64,000 nt of DNA, taken from positions 5,118,031 to 5,182,030 of the forward strand of contig SSBO01000007.1 of the NCBI GenBank assembly GCA_005281725.1, given 5' to 3'. A model generated the notes under the pieces. The model was not told the origin of the DNA. It searched no databases and worked only from the letters and a program-made list of their open reading frames with translations. Position 1 is the stretch's first letter. Each line of letters begins with the position of its first letter. The position numbers and the translations under genes are program-made. Shown here piece by piece: positions 23,904 to 40,452 of this stretch. This DNA comes from Wuchereria bancrofti. Its lineage: Eukaryota > Nematoda > Chromadorea > Rhabditida > Onchocercidae.

Positions 23904-26467
23904 ATGATCGCTGGGGACGATACTCTTAACGATTCGGAAGACATCACTTCTGTAAAGGTAATTTAGTTTGCAGAGCTTTTTAATCCATTTAGAGTGCTTC
24001 ATTAAGACTAAATACTTTCACTGTTCCCCTGTTCAGGTAGCAGCAAAAAACATTAAATGAATCTTTTTGTTATTTTTGATCTTGTTAGAAATTGCAGACG
24101 TGAACCTCAATTTTAAGTTGATCCTAACGATTTTTCATTTCACGTGTAATTCCAAATACAAACACTCGAGAATTCTCTTCTAATTCAGCAAGACTAGTGG
24201 AGAATTTAATAATACTAATTCGAACTCAGTAATAATATTTTTTCGTCCGAAACTTTTATTCTTTACTTCCTAGCATCCGTCATCCTTGTCAAATTCCTCA
24301 GAAGATACCCAGTTATTCAGGACACGGATGGCATGACGTCAGTCGATTTGCATCTGGACGACGATTTGCCCCAGCCTAGTATGCCTGCTAAACTTTTGTT
24401 TACGGAGAATCCAGATACAAATGAGCCTTCATCATATTCTTCAGATTCGCAGATTGAAATTGTTATTAAACAGTTCGAGAAGAAAGGAGAAGGAATGGGC
24501 GCTTACATTGTTTATAAAGTTGTGACAACAGTAAGTACAAACTTGTCTTGTTTAGAACTGAAAGTTAGCTGGTTTGAAGTACTTGTATTTAATTTGGCTG
24601 ATAGACGTTGCTTGCAGACGCAGAACATGCAAGGTTATATAGATCGGGAATACGTTGTCTGGAGACGATTCAGTGATTTTCTTGGCCTTCATGAAAAATT
24701 AGTGGACAAATATTTTTACAAGGGTTATTTAGTGCCGGCAGCACCTGAGAAAAGTATCGCCGCTCTTACACGAACAAAAATGAATACATCCGTGGACGAC
24801 AGTACCAACAAGTTAGTTATTTTTGAAGTAAAATGCATGAAATATGGGACGGAAACCTTAAGTTTTGCTTTCTGAGGCTTTTTCAGTGAATTCGCTGAAC
24901 GTCGAGCTAGAGGTCTTCAGAGATTCTGCAGACGCATAGCACGTCATCCGAAATTAGTGCTTGATTGTGATTTTCGCGATTTTTTAACAATGACTGCTTC
25001 ATTACCTAAAGCTAATTCTACTGTGGCCCTAAGTGGTGCGGGAGTTAAGCGGATATTCAAAACTGTTAGTGACGTTTTTTCGAAAATGGCTTTCCACATG
25101 GATGAAAATGATCGTTGGTTTGAAGCTGCACAACAACAAGTGAATTTTTTTATTACATTTCAAGGAAGATTTGGGTTGCTTTAAATCGTTATGCTTTATT
25201 TTTTCTTCTGTTTTAGTTGACTTTTTCTCATCCTTTATGATTTCATTTTAGTTTTTTTTCCTTTATGTTTACTTTATTTATGCAACCATTTTAGATGGAA
25301 GATATGGAACAGAACTTGAGCAAGCTACTCCGAGCAGTCGAATCGTTGAGTTCATACCGACGTGAACTAATTTCTGGGACAGATTCGTTCTCGAAAGCAC
25401 TTTCAATGCTTTCTTCTTGTGAGGAAAATACAACTCTTGCACGATGTTTGTCGCATTTGACCGAAACATATGAGAATATTGATCAGTTGCATGGTATGCA
25501 GTCAGATAAAGATTGTGCACTGCTCGCTGAAGGGATCAGTGAACAGTTGCAGGTTATCTACACGCTAAAAGTATGTTGTACCAGATCTAAACAGCGTGAC
25601 TAGAACTTGTTGCTAGTATTAAATTGAATCTGATAAACAAAACTTTGTAACACCCAAGCATAAAAATGATTAATTTCGAATCTCTTCTAGTTTCCTTCCT
25701 TGGCCTTCGTTCGTGACTATTGTAGCCCACCTAATATCGTTCAAAAATCTAATCATTGCTTCTTTAAACTTGCTGACATTTGCTTAAACATGTCACATTT
25801 CATGTCCACCACTTCATAAATGGTCATTTATTGTATATGTCATAGACAGATTTTCAGGAACTTTTTTTCGAGCGTGTTAAAATTTGGCAAAATTGGCAAG
25901 CTGCGCAACAAAATCTTACAAGAAAACGAGAAATGAAAGCTCGTCATGAACTTTCTGGCCGAACCGATAAGACTTATCAAATTATAGCGGAACTCAACAG
26001 CGTATGTTTTTTTTTTTTTTTTTTTATGATAGTCATTTTTTGAGCATCACTACTTTTTTCATTTTTATAGCCTTGTGTTAAAACACTAAATGCAGATAGT
26101 ATGGCACATTGATGAATGGTTTAATGAGTGTTCTTAGACATTTGTCCACGTTATATCCAAGTGTGAGAATCCTGTGTGGCTTGTATATCGAAATATATCA
26201 TTCAGGTGATCTAATTAACTCTTTATTTCTTCCCAATTACTTCATTATCATATTCAGGCAGAGAAAGCAGTGGATGAAGTGGAAAAAGAATTTTCTGAAG
26301 TAAGCAAAGTCATTCGTGGTGAGTACCAAACATTCTTAGTGGAGCGTAAAAATGACATGAACGCTACGTTTAAGCAATATCTTCAAGAACTTCTTGAAAC
26401 ACAGAAACAATTCCTCAAGTGCTGGGAAATATTTGCGCCAGAAACACAATCTATCGAAGCGACCTAA
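23904..26467 (+). CDS. snx-1: Sorting nexin SNX1/SNX2 (PX-BAR retromer subunit)
   Basis: SNX1/2 pair with SNX5/6 to tubulate endosomes for retrograde transport. Seven exons join in phase to 446 aa: 23904-23957, 24321-24530, 24618-24811, 24887-25139, 25295-25570, 25858-26001, 26258-26467. The PX domain (about aa 35-150) has the phosphoinositide-binding landmarks REYVVWRRFSDFLGLHEKL, GYLVPAAPEKS, and ERRARGLQRFCRRIARHP. A linker with LSGAGVKRIFKTVSDVFSKM leads into the BAR coiled coil, which ends ...QKQFLKCWEIFAPE, like the SNX1/2 C-terminus. Human SNX1 is 522 aa; the missing part is mainly the acidic N-terminal tail. Intron 24531-24617 (87 bases) lacks an in-frame stop. An AATAAA at 26548-26553 is the likely poly(A) signal. 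C. elegans has a single SNX1/2 gene, snx-1. Confidence 0.93.
26007..26025. repeat. Homopolymer T(19)
   Basis: A run of 19 T begins a few bases after the donor of the last intron of the sorting nexin gene. Confidence 0.85.
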
Positions 26468-27130
26468 TTTTTTAGGAAATATGGGCCCTATCCAAGTTGT
26501 GATGTTCTTATGCTTGTATGTTAAACTACTATTGTACTCCTTTTATAAATAAAGCATGAACTGTGAGCTTCAGTGAAAAATAAGAACAAACAGAAGGGTT
26601 AATTTCAATTGTGAACAAACATCAAAGTGGAGGTGGTTGTGATTTAACAGCTCTGTGGATAAAAGGATTTTCTCTTGAACAATTTCAATACATATTTGGT
26701 AATTGACATGGATTGCGCTAATGTTATGATGAATATGCATATGTAAAAGGATGTATGCTATGCAATAAAATCCATGCCAAACGTCTCCATTCAAATCGGT
26801 TTTACATCCACTTCCTCTCATAGAAGCCTGTGTTAAAACTCTTTATTTTTTATTAAATAGCCGGAACCCTAACCAATATGATTGAGCAAAAAGTTAGAAC
26901 ACAGACATATAAGATTTGACTATTCCCTAGTGTATTAGTATGTGTGAAGTAGGAAAGGAAAGATGCAGCAGAAACTATTAGGATCAATGATTTCCTAAAA
27001 AATCGAGAGCTTCATCACTAAAAGTTAAGGAAAAAAACGTGAAAGTTTTACCAGTAACAATGTTTTCAGATAAAGAACAAAGAAGGATCTCGTGAGTTGT
27101 ACTTATAATTCAAAAACATCAAAGCACGAT
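26468..27130. terminator. Convergent 3' regions of SNX and mannosidase genes
   Basis: The sorting nexin 3' UTR carries an AATAAA at 26548-26553, about 80 bases after the stop. The rest is AT-rich and shows nothing coding. The mannosidase 3' UTR must lie here on the minus strand. Confidence 0.5.
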
Positions 27131-31833
<4,703 letters not shown>

Positions 31834-33629
31834 ACTCCATCAGTCCTGAAAATCAAGAAATTTTGCTGAAGCAACAATCAAGTGGATTGAAATAAAGTGG
31901 CAGGAAAGCTATCATCACGAGTCGCTCTGCAAAGAATGATATCCAGGCAGTTTATCACATTAATACATAACTGGGCTAAATGTTCAGCTTACTTCTGGGC
32001 TTCACGCCCAATTTTTTCCACATGCAGAATACACAGCTAAAAGCCAAAATGCATAGTCCAAAAAAGATCGCTTTTGATGTTCACAAAGTTGGCATGAACT
32101 TCCTCTCTTTCCTTTACTGCGTCACTGTAAAAATTTGGTAACTTCTTCATGTTACCACCGTCCCGACGAATCAGAATAAATGAAATTTGTTGTGAGTCGC
32201 TAATTCTTAACCTTTTACCTGAGATTGTTTTGCACACATGTCACATGAACAAGACTTCAACTCCTTGCTCAGCTTTTGTCTGAAGAGATGTGAACAAAGT
32301 ACAGTTACAAAGGGAAAGCAAGCTATGTGTTACTTTAATGTGTCCACTAGAGATTTGTTTATGTGTTATTAGCTGTTATCTATCCACAGCTTACTTTATC
32401 TAGCCAGAAGCAATACAGCTGAATATTCACAAAGAAATCTCACCCGAAAGATTACGTATGTTAACCGTTGCAATCAGCTCATTTACTTTACTTCCTGAGT
32501 TGGCTTGAATATTATGTGACTAGAATTAATGTATGGAACTAACCAACCTTTAACCCTATTATATTTAAAATTACTTGTCACAAAAGCCCATAGCATGTAC
32601 GATTAGCACGCATGATTTTTACCAACAGACTACCAGTTGCTACCACATTGCCGAGAAAAATATTGGTAAAGTGGTAAATATTGTCTGATCCGTTCAGGAT
32701 CACTATAGCCTATACATATGGGACAGGGCCGCATTTACATCGCATTTGAGAGTGACGGTCTTTGGTTGCCATTAGGTCTTCGAGGGAGTTGAGGCGTTTG
32801 CGCATATGGTGACCAGGTGGTATATTCGCATGTTTTCTAATTAGAGTGAAATATTGTGATGTAAACAAATAAGTAAAGTATTAGCTGCCACAATTACTTG
32901 AATTGTTGTTTTCGGGCTAATTTGGCTTGTGGTTATTCCAATCTTTCTCTCGATGTCCATTCAAGACATCCACATCGAATTTTGTCGTTTTTCCTGGACT
33001 TTTAGATTAACCCAGCTAATACTTTATAAAAATTATAAATTTATTTGTTAGATGCTCTTAAATTCATCGTATTTGAAGTGTGTGAAAAGATCGCTGTGTG
33101 TTTCGTTACAAATGAACAACTGCTGAAATATTTAGTTCCAAAAAAGAATAAGTAGTGCATATACTGTTAACAGTACCGGTCTTAGTGAGAATTTTTGAAC
33201 AAACTACTGTATTAATTTCAACAGGAAAGTGCATCATGAAGTGTTTATAAAAAACGGAATTTTCGAAGTTTGTACAAAAATCTACAAAAATCTATCCAGA
33301 TAAGTGACTCCATATAAACAGTTATATACAATCATATCCTACCATGTTTATCACGCTATATCACAGTACGGAAGAGGAGGCAGTAGGTCACGTATTCGAT
33401 ACCTTGCTCGTAGTATATGACGTACATCGTTTTTCTGAAAAACCTTAATTTTTTTAGCCACAGTCATTGTAGAAGGGATCGATGCGCTTTATTATGTAGC
33501 ATTCAACTATATTTCCTCAGAAATAAAGTGAAAAATGTGCTTATTTTTCATGTTCTCTACGTAACATGTCGCAAAAACCATCTAATTTTCATTCAAACGC
33601 ATTCTGTACCTAAGGTTAGTAGTAATTTG
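31834..33629. other. Intergenic region, mannosidase 5' / CTDSPL2-like 3'
   Basis: A 1.8 kb gap between two minus-strand genes should hold the mannosidase promoter and the phosphatase 3' UTR. The segment near 32700-32830 is less AT-rich than its surroundings but has no open frame I trust. A minus-strand frame at 32237-32037 lacks plausible splice context and family likeness. Confidence 0.5.
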
Positions 33630-36195
33630 TCAGGATATGTCTAAGTTTGCTACCTGATTGGTAATTTGTTCTAGAAATGGTATTAGTTTCAACAGTTCTT
33701 GGTCGTCCTGTTGGAAAAACCAGCTCTCGATGGGTATACCGTTATCGATTTGATATGCAAATGATTGCAAGGAATTGTCGATAATTATTGTTTTTGACAG
33801 ATCCCTACCCAAAATGGTCAGATCTTTGATGTAATTTCCATACACGAATACACAGTGCTCTCGAAAAAGTCGATGACGTATTAATCTCTTCCCAGGATCG
33901 AGCAGATTCTGTAAAAATATTAGGGATAAAATATAATCTAAATAGCTCATTTTAAATTCATTATTTATGTAATTTTTTTTATAATGAGTAACCCATTTTG
34001 TGTTCTTACTGTTTTGTTATTTAAGCAAATCACTAATAAGATGTCAAACCGAGGAACATTTCTCTCTCTTTTTTTTTTTATATCAAACTTCATGGAAGTA
34101 TTTGCATTTTAACAACTAATGTAAGGTACAAAGAGCTTTTATATGCTTCCAAATACTTACGGTTGGCTGTTTTATGGCCCAAACAACAAAAAAAAAACTT
34201 AAAGTCTTGAAATGTTTATGCATTATTTTAAGATCTCAAACAGCTTACCAAAAGTTTATCGGCATAAACACGTTTACTTGCTGTGAATAAGATGATTTCA
34301 AATGAGCGCGATAACCGTTCCAAAAATTCTTGCAAATGTGGCCGTACACGGACGTAAACCTTCAAAGTTTTATGAATCCTGAACTTTAGATATAAATTCT
34401 CAGAACCTACGTAAAACCAAGCTTCCTTTCGAAAATCCCTATTTTAACGATTTTTTATTAGTGTATCCGTATTTGTTACTATTGATGACAATCATTTTGC
34501 ATTACTTTTGATGCATTTAGTCTCCAGGGTGATGTATCTATAGTGATTAAAAAGTATAGTATTTTTCTAATTTCAATATGTGCATATGAATAGACTAAAT
34601 GAATAACAAAACAAGGAATAACAAGACGTTATTCTTTTGTACGGATAATGTCAACGATAAATGCGGTTTCAATGTTAGGACAGTGATAATCTTCTATGGT
34701 GATATGTTTCACAAGTGCTGAGTAAATTATTCAGCAGCGATTTAATTCACTGTTATATTTTGCATTTGTTAGAAATTTTAATCAATATTCATTCAGAAAA
34801 ATTTTAAATCAGTATTCATATCCTTTCCACTGGATAAAGCTCAACGACTCCAAGTATCTAACGCATGTTTTTCTCTTTCAGAAATGAGTAAGGTTTTCTC
34901 AACCAATATTTTTGTAATATTTTGATGCGAAATCTGACTCTTATCTTATATCTTATATGTCATTTCTGAAGCAAGGATTATAGATTTTAATATAGTTGTA
35001 ATTAAATATTTGTCTAAGAAGCAACAAAAAATTTGAAAAATGCGAAAATGTTATCTTTCGGAATGTTTAGATTTGGTGAGCAATAATAATTTTACTTACT
35101 TGATAGGTATTTTCCTGAAAATGCACCGGAAACGTTAAAGAAGCATCAGGTAATTCGGTTAAACTGCAGTGTACCAATGTCTCGTCCTGCAAAATATCCT
35201 TTTCTCGTAAATCAGGATTTGTTTACTCGTTGCTTTTTATTTATTGTGGACGAATCGTTATTTTAAGAAACTTTAGTCAAAAGTAGCACTATGGAGATGT
35301 TACGTAAAGTGACCACTACGAAGTTTATTGAACAAGAGAGTTTACAGGGAAACTGACCAAATCAAGGACGAGGGAAAATTCAGGCGTTGAACGCGTGCGA
35401 AGTGGCAACGCTGGACATCGGTAACGCATTTCGTCACTAAGCGGCGGTAGGTGTCGTAACAGAAATATTCTGCAACATAGCAATTTTAGTATCAAAAGTC
35501 GAGGAAAGTGCAAGTGCAAGTTCATTTGACTCAGTCCATAAGCTGAGAATTTTAAACTGGCCTAATGAAACCAAAAGAATATAGCTCCGTATTAGAACCT
35601 GTACTCTCTCTCTTCCCGATTCCTCTCAAAGAGGACTAGAACCAGTGATATCAAAAATATGGAGACCATGTTAAAGGTAGTAACATAAACATTTGTTGCG
35701 GGTGATTTATATATAACTTGATCATAGACCATTTCATCTACGATTGCATTAAAAAAAGATTTTTCTTCAAGAATTTGGTTTATCCGTGAAACAGAATAAG
35801 AGCTGGTGGTGAATAAGGACGAAGGAAACAGCAAGACTAGTCTATTGTACATGATCAAGACTAATTAGTCTATTATACATGATGAATAACAGCCATTGAA
35901 GTCCATATTGTCGCTTCTTTATCTTTTACACAGTAAGATTACGTTGATAAACAAAATGGTAGGAGTCATTGAAGTAAAAAACTTACGAGTCGGCATCAAT
36001 GACCGGATAAACATGCCGAAATGTTTCAGTTTGGGAAGCGGTGCAAATAATTGGTGTATCAGTAGCCTCATCCTGTTGTTGTTGTTGTTGTTCACCTGTA
36101 CTGATAGTGGAGTAATCTCGGTGCAGCCCCTCCGAGGAGGGACCTCTCCTCTTCCGTCCTTCTTTCAAATTCAGCAAAGCTCCTATGTTAGCTAT
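33630..36195 (-). CDS. CTDSPL2: CTDSPL2-like FCP1/SCP-type phosphatase, 5' end unresolved
   Basis: This is a haloacid-dehalogenase Ser/Thr phosphatase of the small CTD phosphatase group. Six exons join in phase: 36195-35987, 35841-35605, 35469-35358, 35186-35100, 34359-34249, 33908-33630 (345 codons with stop). The catalytic DLDETLVHC (DxDxT) spans the 35358/35186 junction. Then come [66 protein letters not shown] and NGIPIESWF, all as in CTDSPL2. The first listed exon opens at a TTTCAG acceptor with no ATG, so an upstream exon is missing; one weak candidate is 36431 to about 36381. The N-terminal part has a Q6 run. A hydrophobic segment ([13 protein letters not shown]) precedes the phosphatase and is not known to me from human CTDSPL2; it depends on the donor at 35604. 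Confidence 0.85.
36070..36092. repeat. Trinucleotide TTG repeat encoding poly-Q
   Basis: Seven units read on the minus strand as CAA/CAG and encode six glutamines in the N-terminal part of the CTDSPL2-like protein. Confidence 0.85.
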
Positions 36196-37347
36196 CTGAA
36201 ATCACGGAATGTATAATCAACGTTGACATTATGAATGGGATTGGTGATGACGATGATGATATAACGAGTTACGCAAAAGAGGATGACAACGAGACCATAT
36301 GTCATGTTCTGTTCTGTTCCGCACTTTCCTGCATAAATTGTGGGGGAGGAACACATCAGAAGAGAGCGACAACCAGCAACCTCGAGCAGCCACAACGACG
36401 CAACATTATTGCAAGTTCGAAGGACTTGCATACACTATAGAGAGAAAGACTGCTGCAGTCAGCTGGCTCTTGCAACTGCTAAGCAGAGCAGCAGCAATCA
36501 TTCTTTTAACTAGTCTCTCTCAGCCACCAATCGATCGCTGTGTATGCATACCGTGCTATATTGGTGCCTTCGCTACCCACCAAATGTTGTCGATCGATCT
36601 ATTCATCGATCGATCGATCGATCAACATGAAACACATGATTGGCTGCATCCTTGTGGCAGCCATCACAGCTGCACCTGCAGCATACACATTTCTTTCATG
36701 TTTACCGAATGTATACGTATATATATAGATATATATATAGGCATTTCTGTTTACTGGCCTGCATGCTTACTTTCCTGCATGTTTGACAACTGGCAATATC
36801 ACTCTAGTCGGTATTCCTTCATCTCGTTCACACTTCATCACTTCCTTGTCGTTCCGTCAGTGCCACTCCTGAATTAATATGCTCTTTTACCTCCTTTATT
36901 GATATTATTCTGACTAGAAGAGAGTTGATAAGGATGAACGAATGTTTACGCCTCCTGGGTAATTTACCGAAAACCACTGGAGACGTTAATTTCATTCACT
37001 TCTAACTTTCATTGAACCATGCTAGCACCAAAGAGCATTAAAGAGCATCCGAGAATTGACATCCACGTGATGTTAACAGTGCTACAGACAGTTTGTGGGG
37101 ACGCAATACTGTTTGATTAATGTTAATTTCGAAGAGTGATCATATTGGGATGTCCTTGATGTGTTCCTTACCGACTTCAGTTTAGCTTTTTGTCAGTGTA
37201 AGTCGTAAGGAGTTTAATTTCTGGCGTAGCGATGAACTTTTTAGTGCCGTTTAACTCAAACTATAGCTCTAGAAGCAAAATGAGAGGAACTACATCCTTC
37301 AGTTGTGATTGCCCATTTTTTCACTTTTTTGATGAAACTGTTTGAAG
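36196..37347. promoter_or_regulatory. Divergent upstream region, CTDSPL2-like / CDC6
   Basis: This 1.15 kb lies between divergent genes and should contain both promoters plus the missing first exon of the phosphatase. It is the most repeat-rich non-coding part of the window: an (ATCG)n tract at about 36606-36623 and a TA-rich run at 36717-36740. A plus-strand frame at 36299-36877 is open for 192 codons, but it spans these repeats, is very rich in Cys and Ser, and matches nothing I know. I do not call it. Confidence 0.4.
36606..36623. repeat. (ATCG)n tetranucleotide repeat
   Basis: Four and a half ATCG units; related ATCGATC pieces also lie just upstream at 36529-36600. Confidence 0.85.
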
Positions 37348-39936
37348 ATGGTGAAAAGAAGAAAAAGAGCTGCGTATGAATCGGAGCAATCCTCGAGCAG
37401 TAGTAAGCGTTTCAAGAGTGGACTGGTGTTGCATCAAGGTGATGTCGAGAATTCAATCCCTGAGAATAGTAAGTATTATATTCCAATAAATTCCAGTACT
37501 CTCTAAATTTTCAAAGCTATGTTATATCCCTGATTTGGATTTTAAAGATGTTTTGGAGACCTTATACGGCCGAGAAAAGGAAGTGGCTTTGCTAGAAAAG
37601 TTTTTGCATGAAGGCATAGTTAATCAATGTCCTGCATCAATCTTTGTTTCTGGACCACCAGGTACTGGTAAAACTTTGGCTGTCAAGACACTCCTGCAGC
37701 ATATGTCGTCACAATATCGGTATGTGGTATTATGATTTTGTTGTCATTATGCTTTTTTCGAGCAATGGATTATTTGTCGTGTGGTGTTCATCAAGTTTTT
37801 ATCCGCATTGACTACCGTATGGAGAGGAGTTTAAGTCCTAAAGTGTATTCCTTTCCTCTCTGGTTGTTGCATTAATCACAAGATTAGTAACTGCTGGGTT
37901 ACTCAGTTTTAAAATCGACTAAATTGAAAAAAAAATTTATGCTACTGTGAACTTCTTCAGTGTTTATTTCAAATATATTAACTGTGCTTCGGAAAATACT
38001 GAACGGGATATACTAACCGCTGTGTTAAACGGTTATAGTAAATGCAGCAAAAGGCTTCCCGTGAAGAAATTGGTTATGGAATTTCACAAGCTGTTTGCGA
38101 AAATGAACAAACATATGTGAGTATTTTACGATCTTGCAGAATCTCTTGTCATAAGCTTATGATTTTAATTTTTTGGGGAAAGAATACATTGTTTCTGTTA
38201 TGGATATTATTTTGCCATAATTAAAAGTTTCCAGTATCTCTTGGCGTTAGGTATCAAATCACCCACTGTGATTAATTTTCAGTATTGTTGTACTCGATGA
38301 AGTAGATTGCATAGGACTGAAAGATCGTGATTTTGTTTGTTCGATGTTTCAGTGGCCTCTCATTTATGAGAATGTTTCACTTATCGGTAAGCGTCCGAAT
38401 GACTTGCTCCGAATTGATGGATGGAGACTGCTCCATACTTTTTTTTATAATCAGTCCGTAATTTTTTGTAAAAACCATCTTTTTTTTGTTTGGTAAATTC
38501 GTTAATAAAATGATTTTGGAAATTTATATAATTCGAAATGCTGAACATATGCTGTTTGTTCACGGCGTTTTGATATTCCTGCATATTCATTACTATCACT
38601 TTTAATCTGAAATATAAAGTGGAATAAAGTTCATTTCAGGTATTGCTAATACGTTAGATACGATGGAATTGTTGAAGCAAAAATTGAAATCTGTACCAGA
38701 ACTGATCATTTTTGCTCCTTACAATGAAGTCCAACTACAGCTTATATTGTCAAAGAAATTGGTAAGTTCTTGATAATAAACATAACGACGATTTTGATCA
38801 TATCTATTGTAAAAATTATAAGGCACTTGTCTTTTTGCATTTAAAACTCGCTTAATTTTAGAAAACTAAGAACGATGGGAATGCGATCGAACTTTGCGCT
38901 CGAAAAGTAGCTGCGATAACAGGAGATGCACGAAAAGCAGTACAGGTTGCTCGACGGTATTTTTTTTTTTTTTTAATAAATTCTTTCCAAAATATCAGCG
39001 GCTTTGATTGATTGCTTCTTTACTTATTTTATTCTTCTAATGACAAGCTGCTATTTTTCCAATTTTAGTTCCCTATCGATAGATTTAGCAAATGGAAATA
39101 CTTGTCGAAATGTCTTTGGAACGCTAAGTAGTGTTTATGGTTCTCCGTTGCTGCAGGTGAAAATACCACTACAGCAAAAGATCCTTCTGGCAGCGATGCT
39201 TCGTCTCGCTGGTAATAATTCGTCCGCCACAGTTGAAAAGGGTTTGTGCAATTTTGAGTTTTTTTCTGGTATATTTCTTGATCTTTACTATTTACATAGT
39301 TGACAGTGGATTTAAATGAAGTGATAAAATGTGTTTGAGTTAAACACTCCAGTGTTACTTTAGAATTGTTAAGAAATATTAAATTGGTTAATATAACTCT
39401 ATTGAGACCTACATACAAACCTAAATTCTTCGGTTCACAGTGAGTTGTTCTCGGTATAATTGAAATATATATGTTGAAAATAAGGTATTTCGATCCTCGT
39501 GTTTGGATACGATGGACCGTAATCTATAGGACAGTTTATCTTGTGTGCAGTTTTTTTTTTTGTAGTCATAGCGATATAATTAGGTCGGATTACTTATGGT
39601 TTAATTTCGCGATTTTCGAGAGGGTTTTGCATAATCGTATTTTCGTAGTCTTCCGTCAAATTATTGTTTTCAAAGTATATTAAAAATTTTCCTCTCTTTA
39701 AAGGTTCTCTGTTGTCGGCTTACAAGAAACTATGTAAACTCTTATTACTACCATCGCTTGAAATGGATGAAATACACGAGGCATTATCATTACTTGAGTC
39801 TCAATCGATTTTGAAACTGAAACCTTCCTCATGTCAGTTGCTCGTTGATAAAACAGTAGCCGGAAAAATGATTGCCGATTCTTCACTGCTATCACAGATT
39901 AATACAATTTGTTTAGATGAGAATAGCATTGATTAA
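37348..39936 (+). CDS. CDC6: CDC6 replication licensing AAA+ ATPase
   Basis: CDC6 joins ORC at origins and loads MCM2-7. Eight exons join in phase to 391 aa: 37348-37468, 37548-37719, 37961-38116, 38283-38386, 38640-38761, 38862-38956, 39069-39241, 39704-39936. Walker A is GPPGTGKT (aa 76-83), Walker B is VVLDEVD (152-158), sensor 1 lies near GIANTLD, and sensor 2 is GDARKA (246-251). A winged helix follows, with IPLQQKILLAAMLRLAG as in metazoan CDC6, and ends near SLLESQSILKLK. The single-subunit layout and short WH domain favour CDC6 over ORC1. The N-terminal tail before the AAA+ fold is only about 45 aa, against roughly 170 in human CDC6. It is Lys/Arg- and Ser-rich but has no Ser-Pro or Thr-Pro site. 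A TTTGAAG acceptor precedes the ATG directly; an unseen upstream exon is the alternative. Confidence 0.9.
38958..38974. repeat. T-rich homopolymer in a CDC6 intron
   Basis: A run of about 15 T begins just after the donor of the sixth CDC6 intron. Confidence 0.75.
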
Positions 39937-40452
39937 CCAGTCATTTAGGTGAAAATTAATGGTATTTATGATTTAGCATGCTTTGATCTTTTCGTTTTGT
40001 TGTTACTCGAGCAATAATGCGCATGTATATGGCTTACATGATTAATCTTCCTAATTTGTTGACAGTCTATATTGTGCAGTTTTGATTAGGTTTTAAACTG
40101 GCAAATTTTTGACTTGATAGGGCTTCACCATATTGCATTTAATAAAAAAATCTTTCAGATCTTTTTTCGCCCGCTTAATTATTTCCCACTTTGTATTTCC
40201 CTTATTGCATTTTCCATCCTTTTTTTTTCTGTTTTCAATTGCCATGTCGTTTCCGAATAAATTGATTGCATGTGACGGCTCCGAGTGAAATATGTAATTG
40301 GCTGTGCCCAGTAGTGCTCATATCTTTTTTACCGGAGTAAACTGACAAAGATCCTAGTACACTTAACCCCGATCTTCCAGAGAATAACAGTAACAAGTAA
40401 TGTATATCAGCCTGCAAATATCTTGATTACATGAGTTATAGTAATTTTCAGG
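39937..40452. other. Intercistronic gap CDC6-NIP7
   Basis: This 516-bp same-strand gap ends in a TTTTCAG acceptor two bases before the NIP7 ATG. It is T-rich upstream of that acceptor, as expected for operon-type trans-splicing. No coding exon is visible. Confidence 0.5.

Noticed and set aside
32037..32237. Minus-strand frame between mannosidase and phosphatase genes
   Set aside because: No plausible acceptor-donor pair and no family match.
36299..36877. 192-codon plus-strand frame upstream of CDC6
   Set aside because: Crosses simple repeats, Cys/Ser-rich, no domain; likely an artefact of a less AT-rich promoter region.
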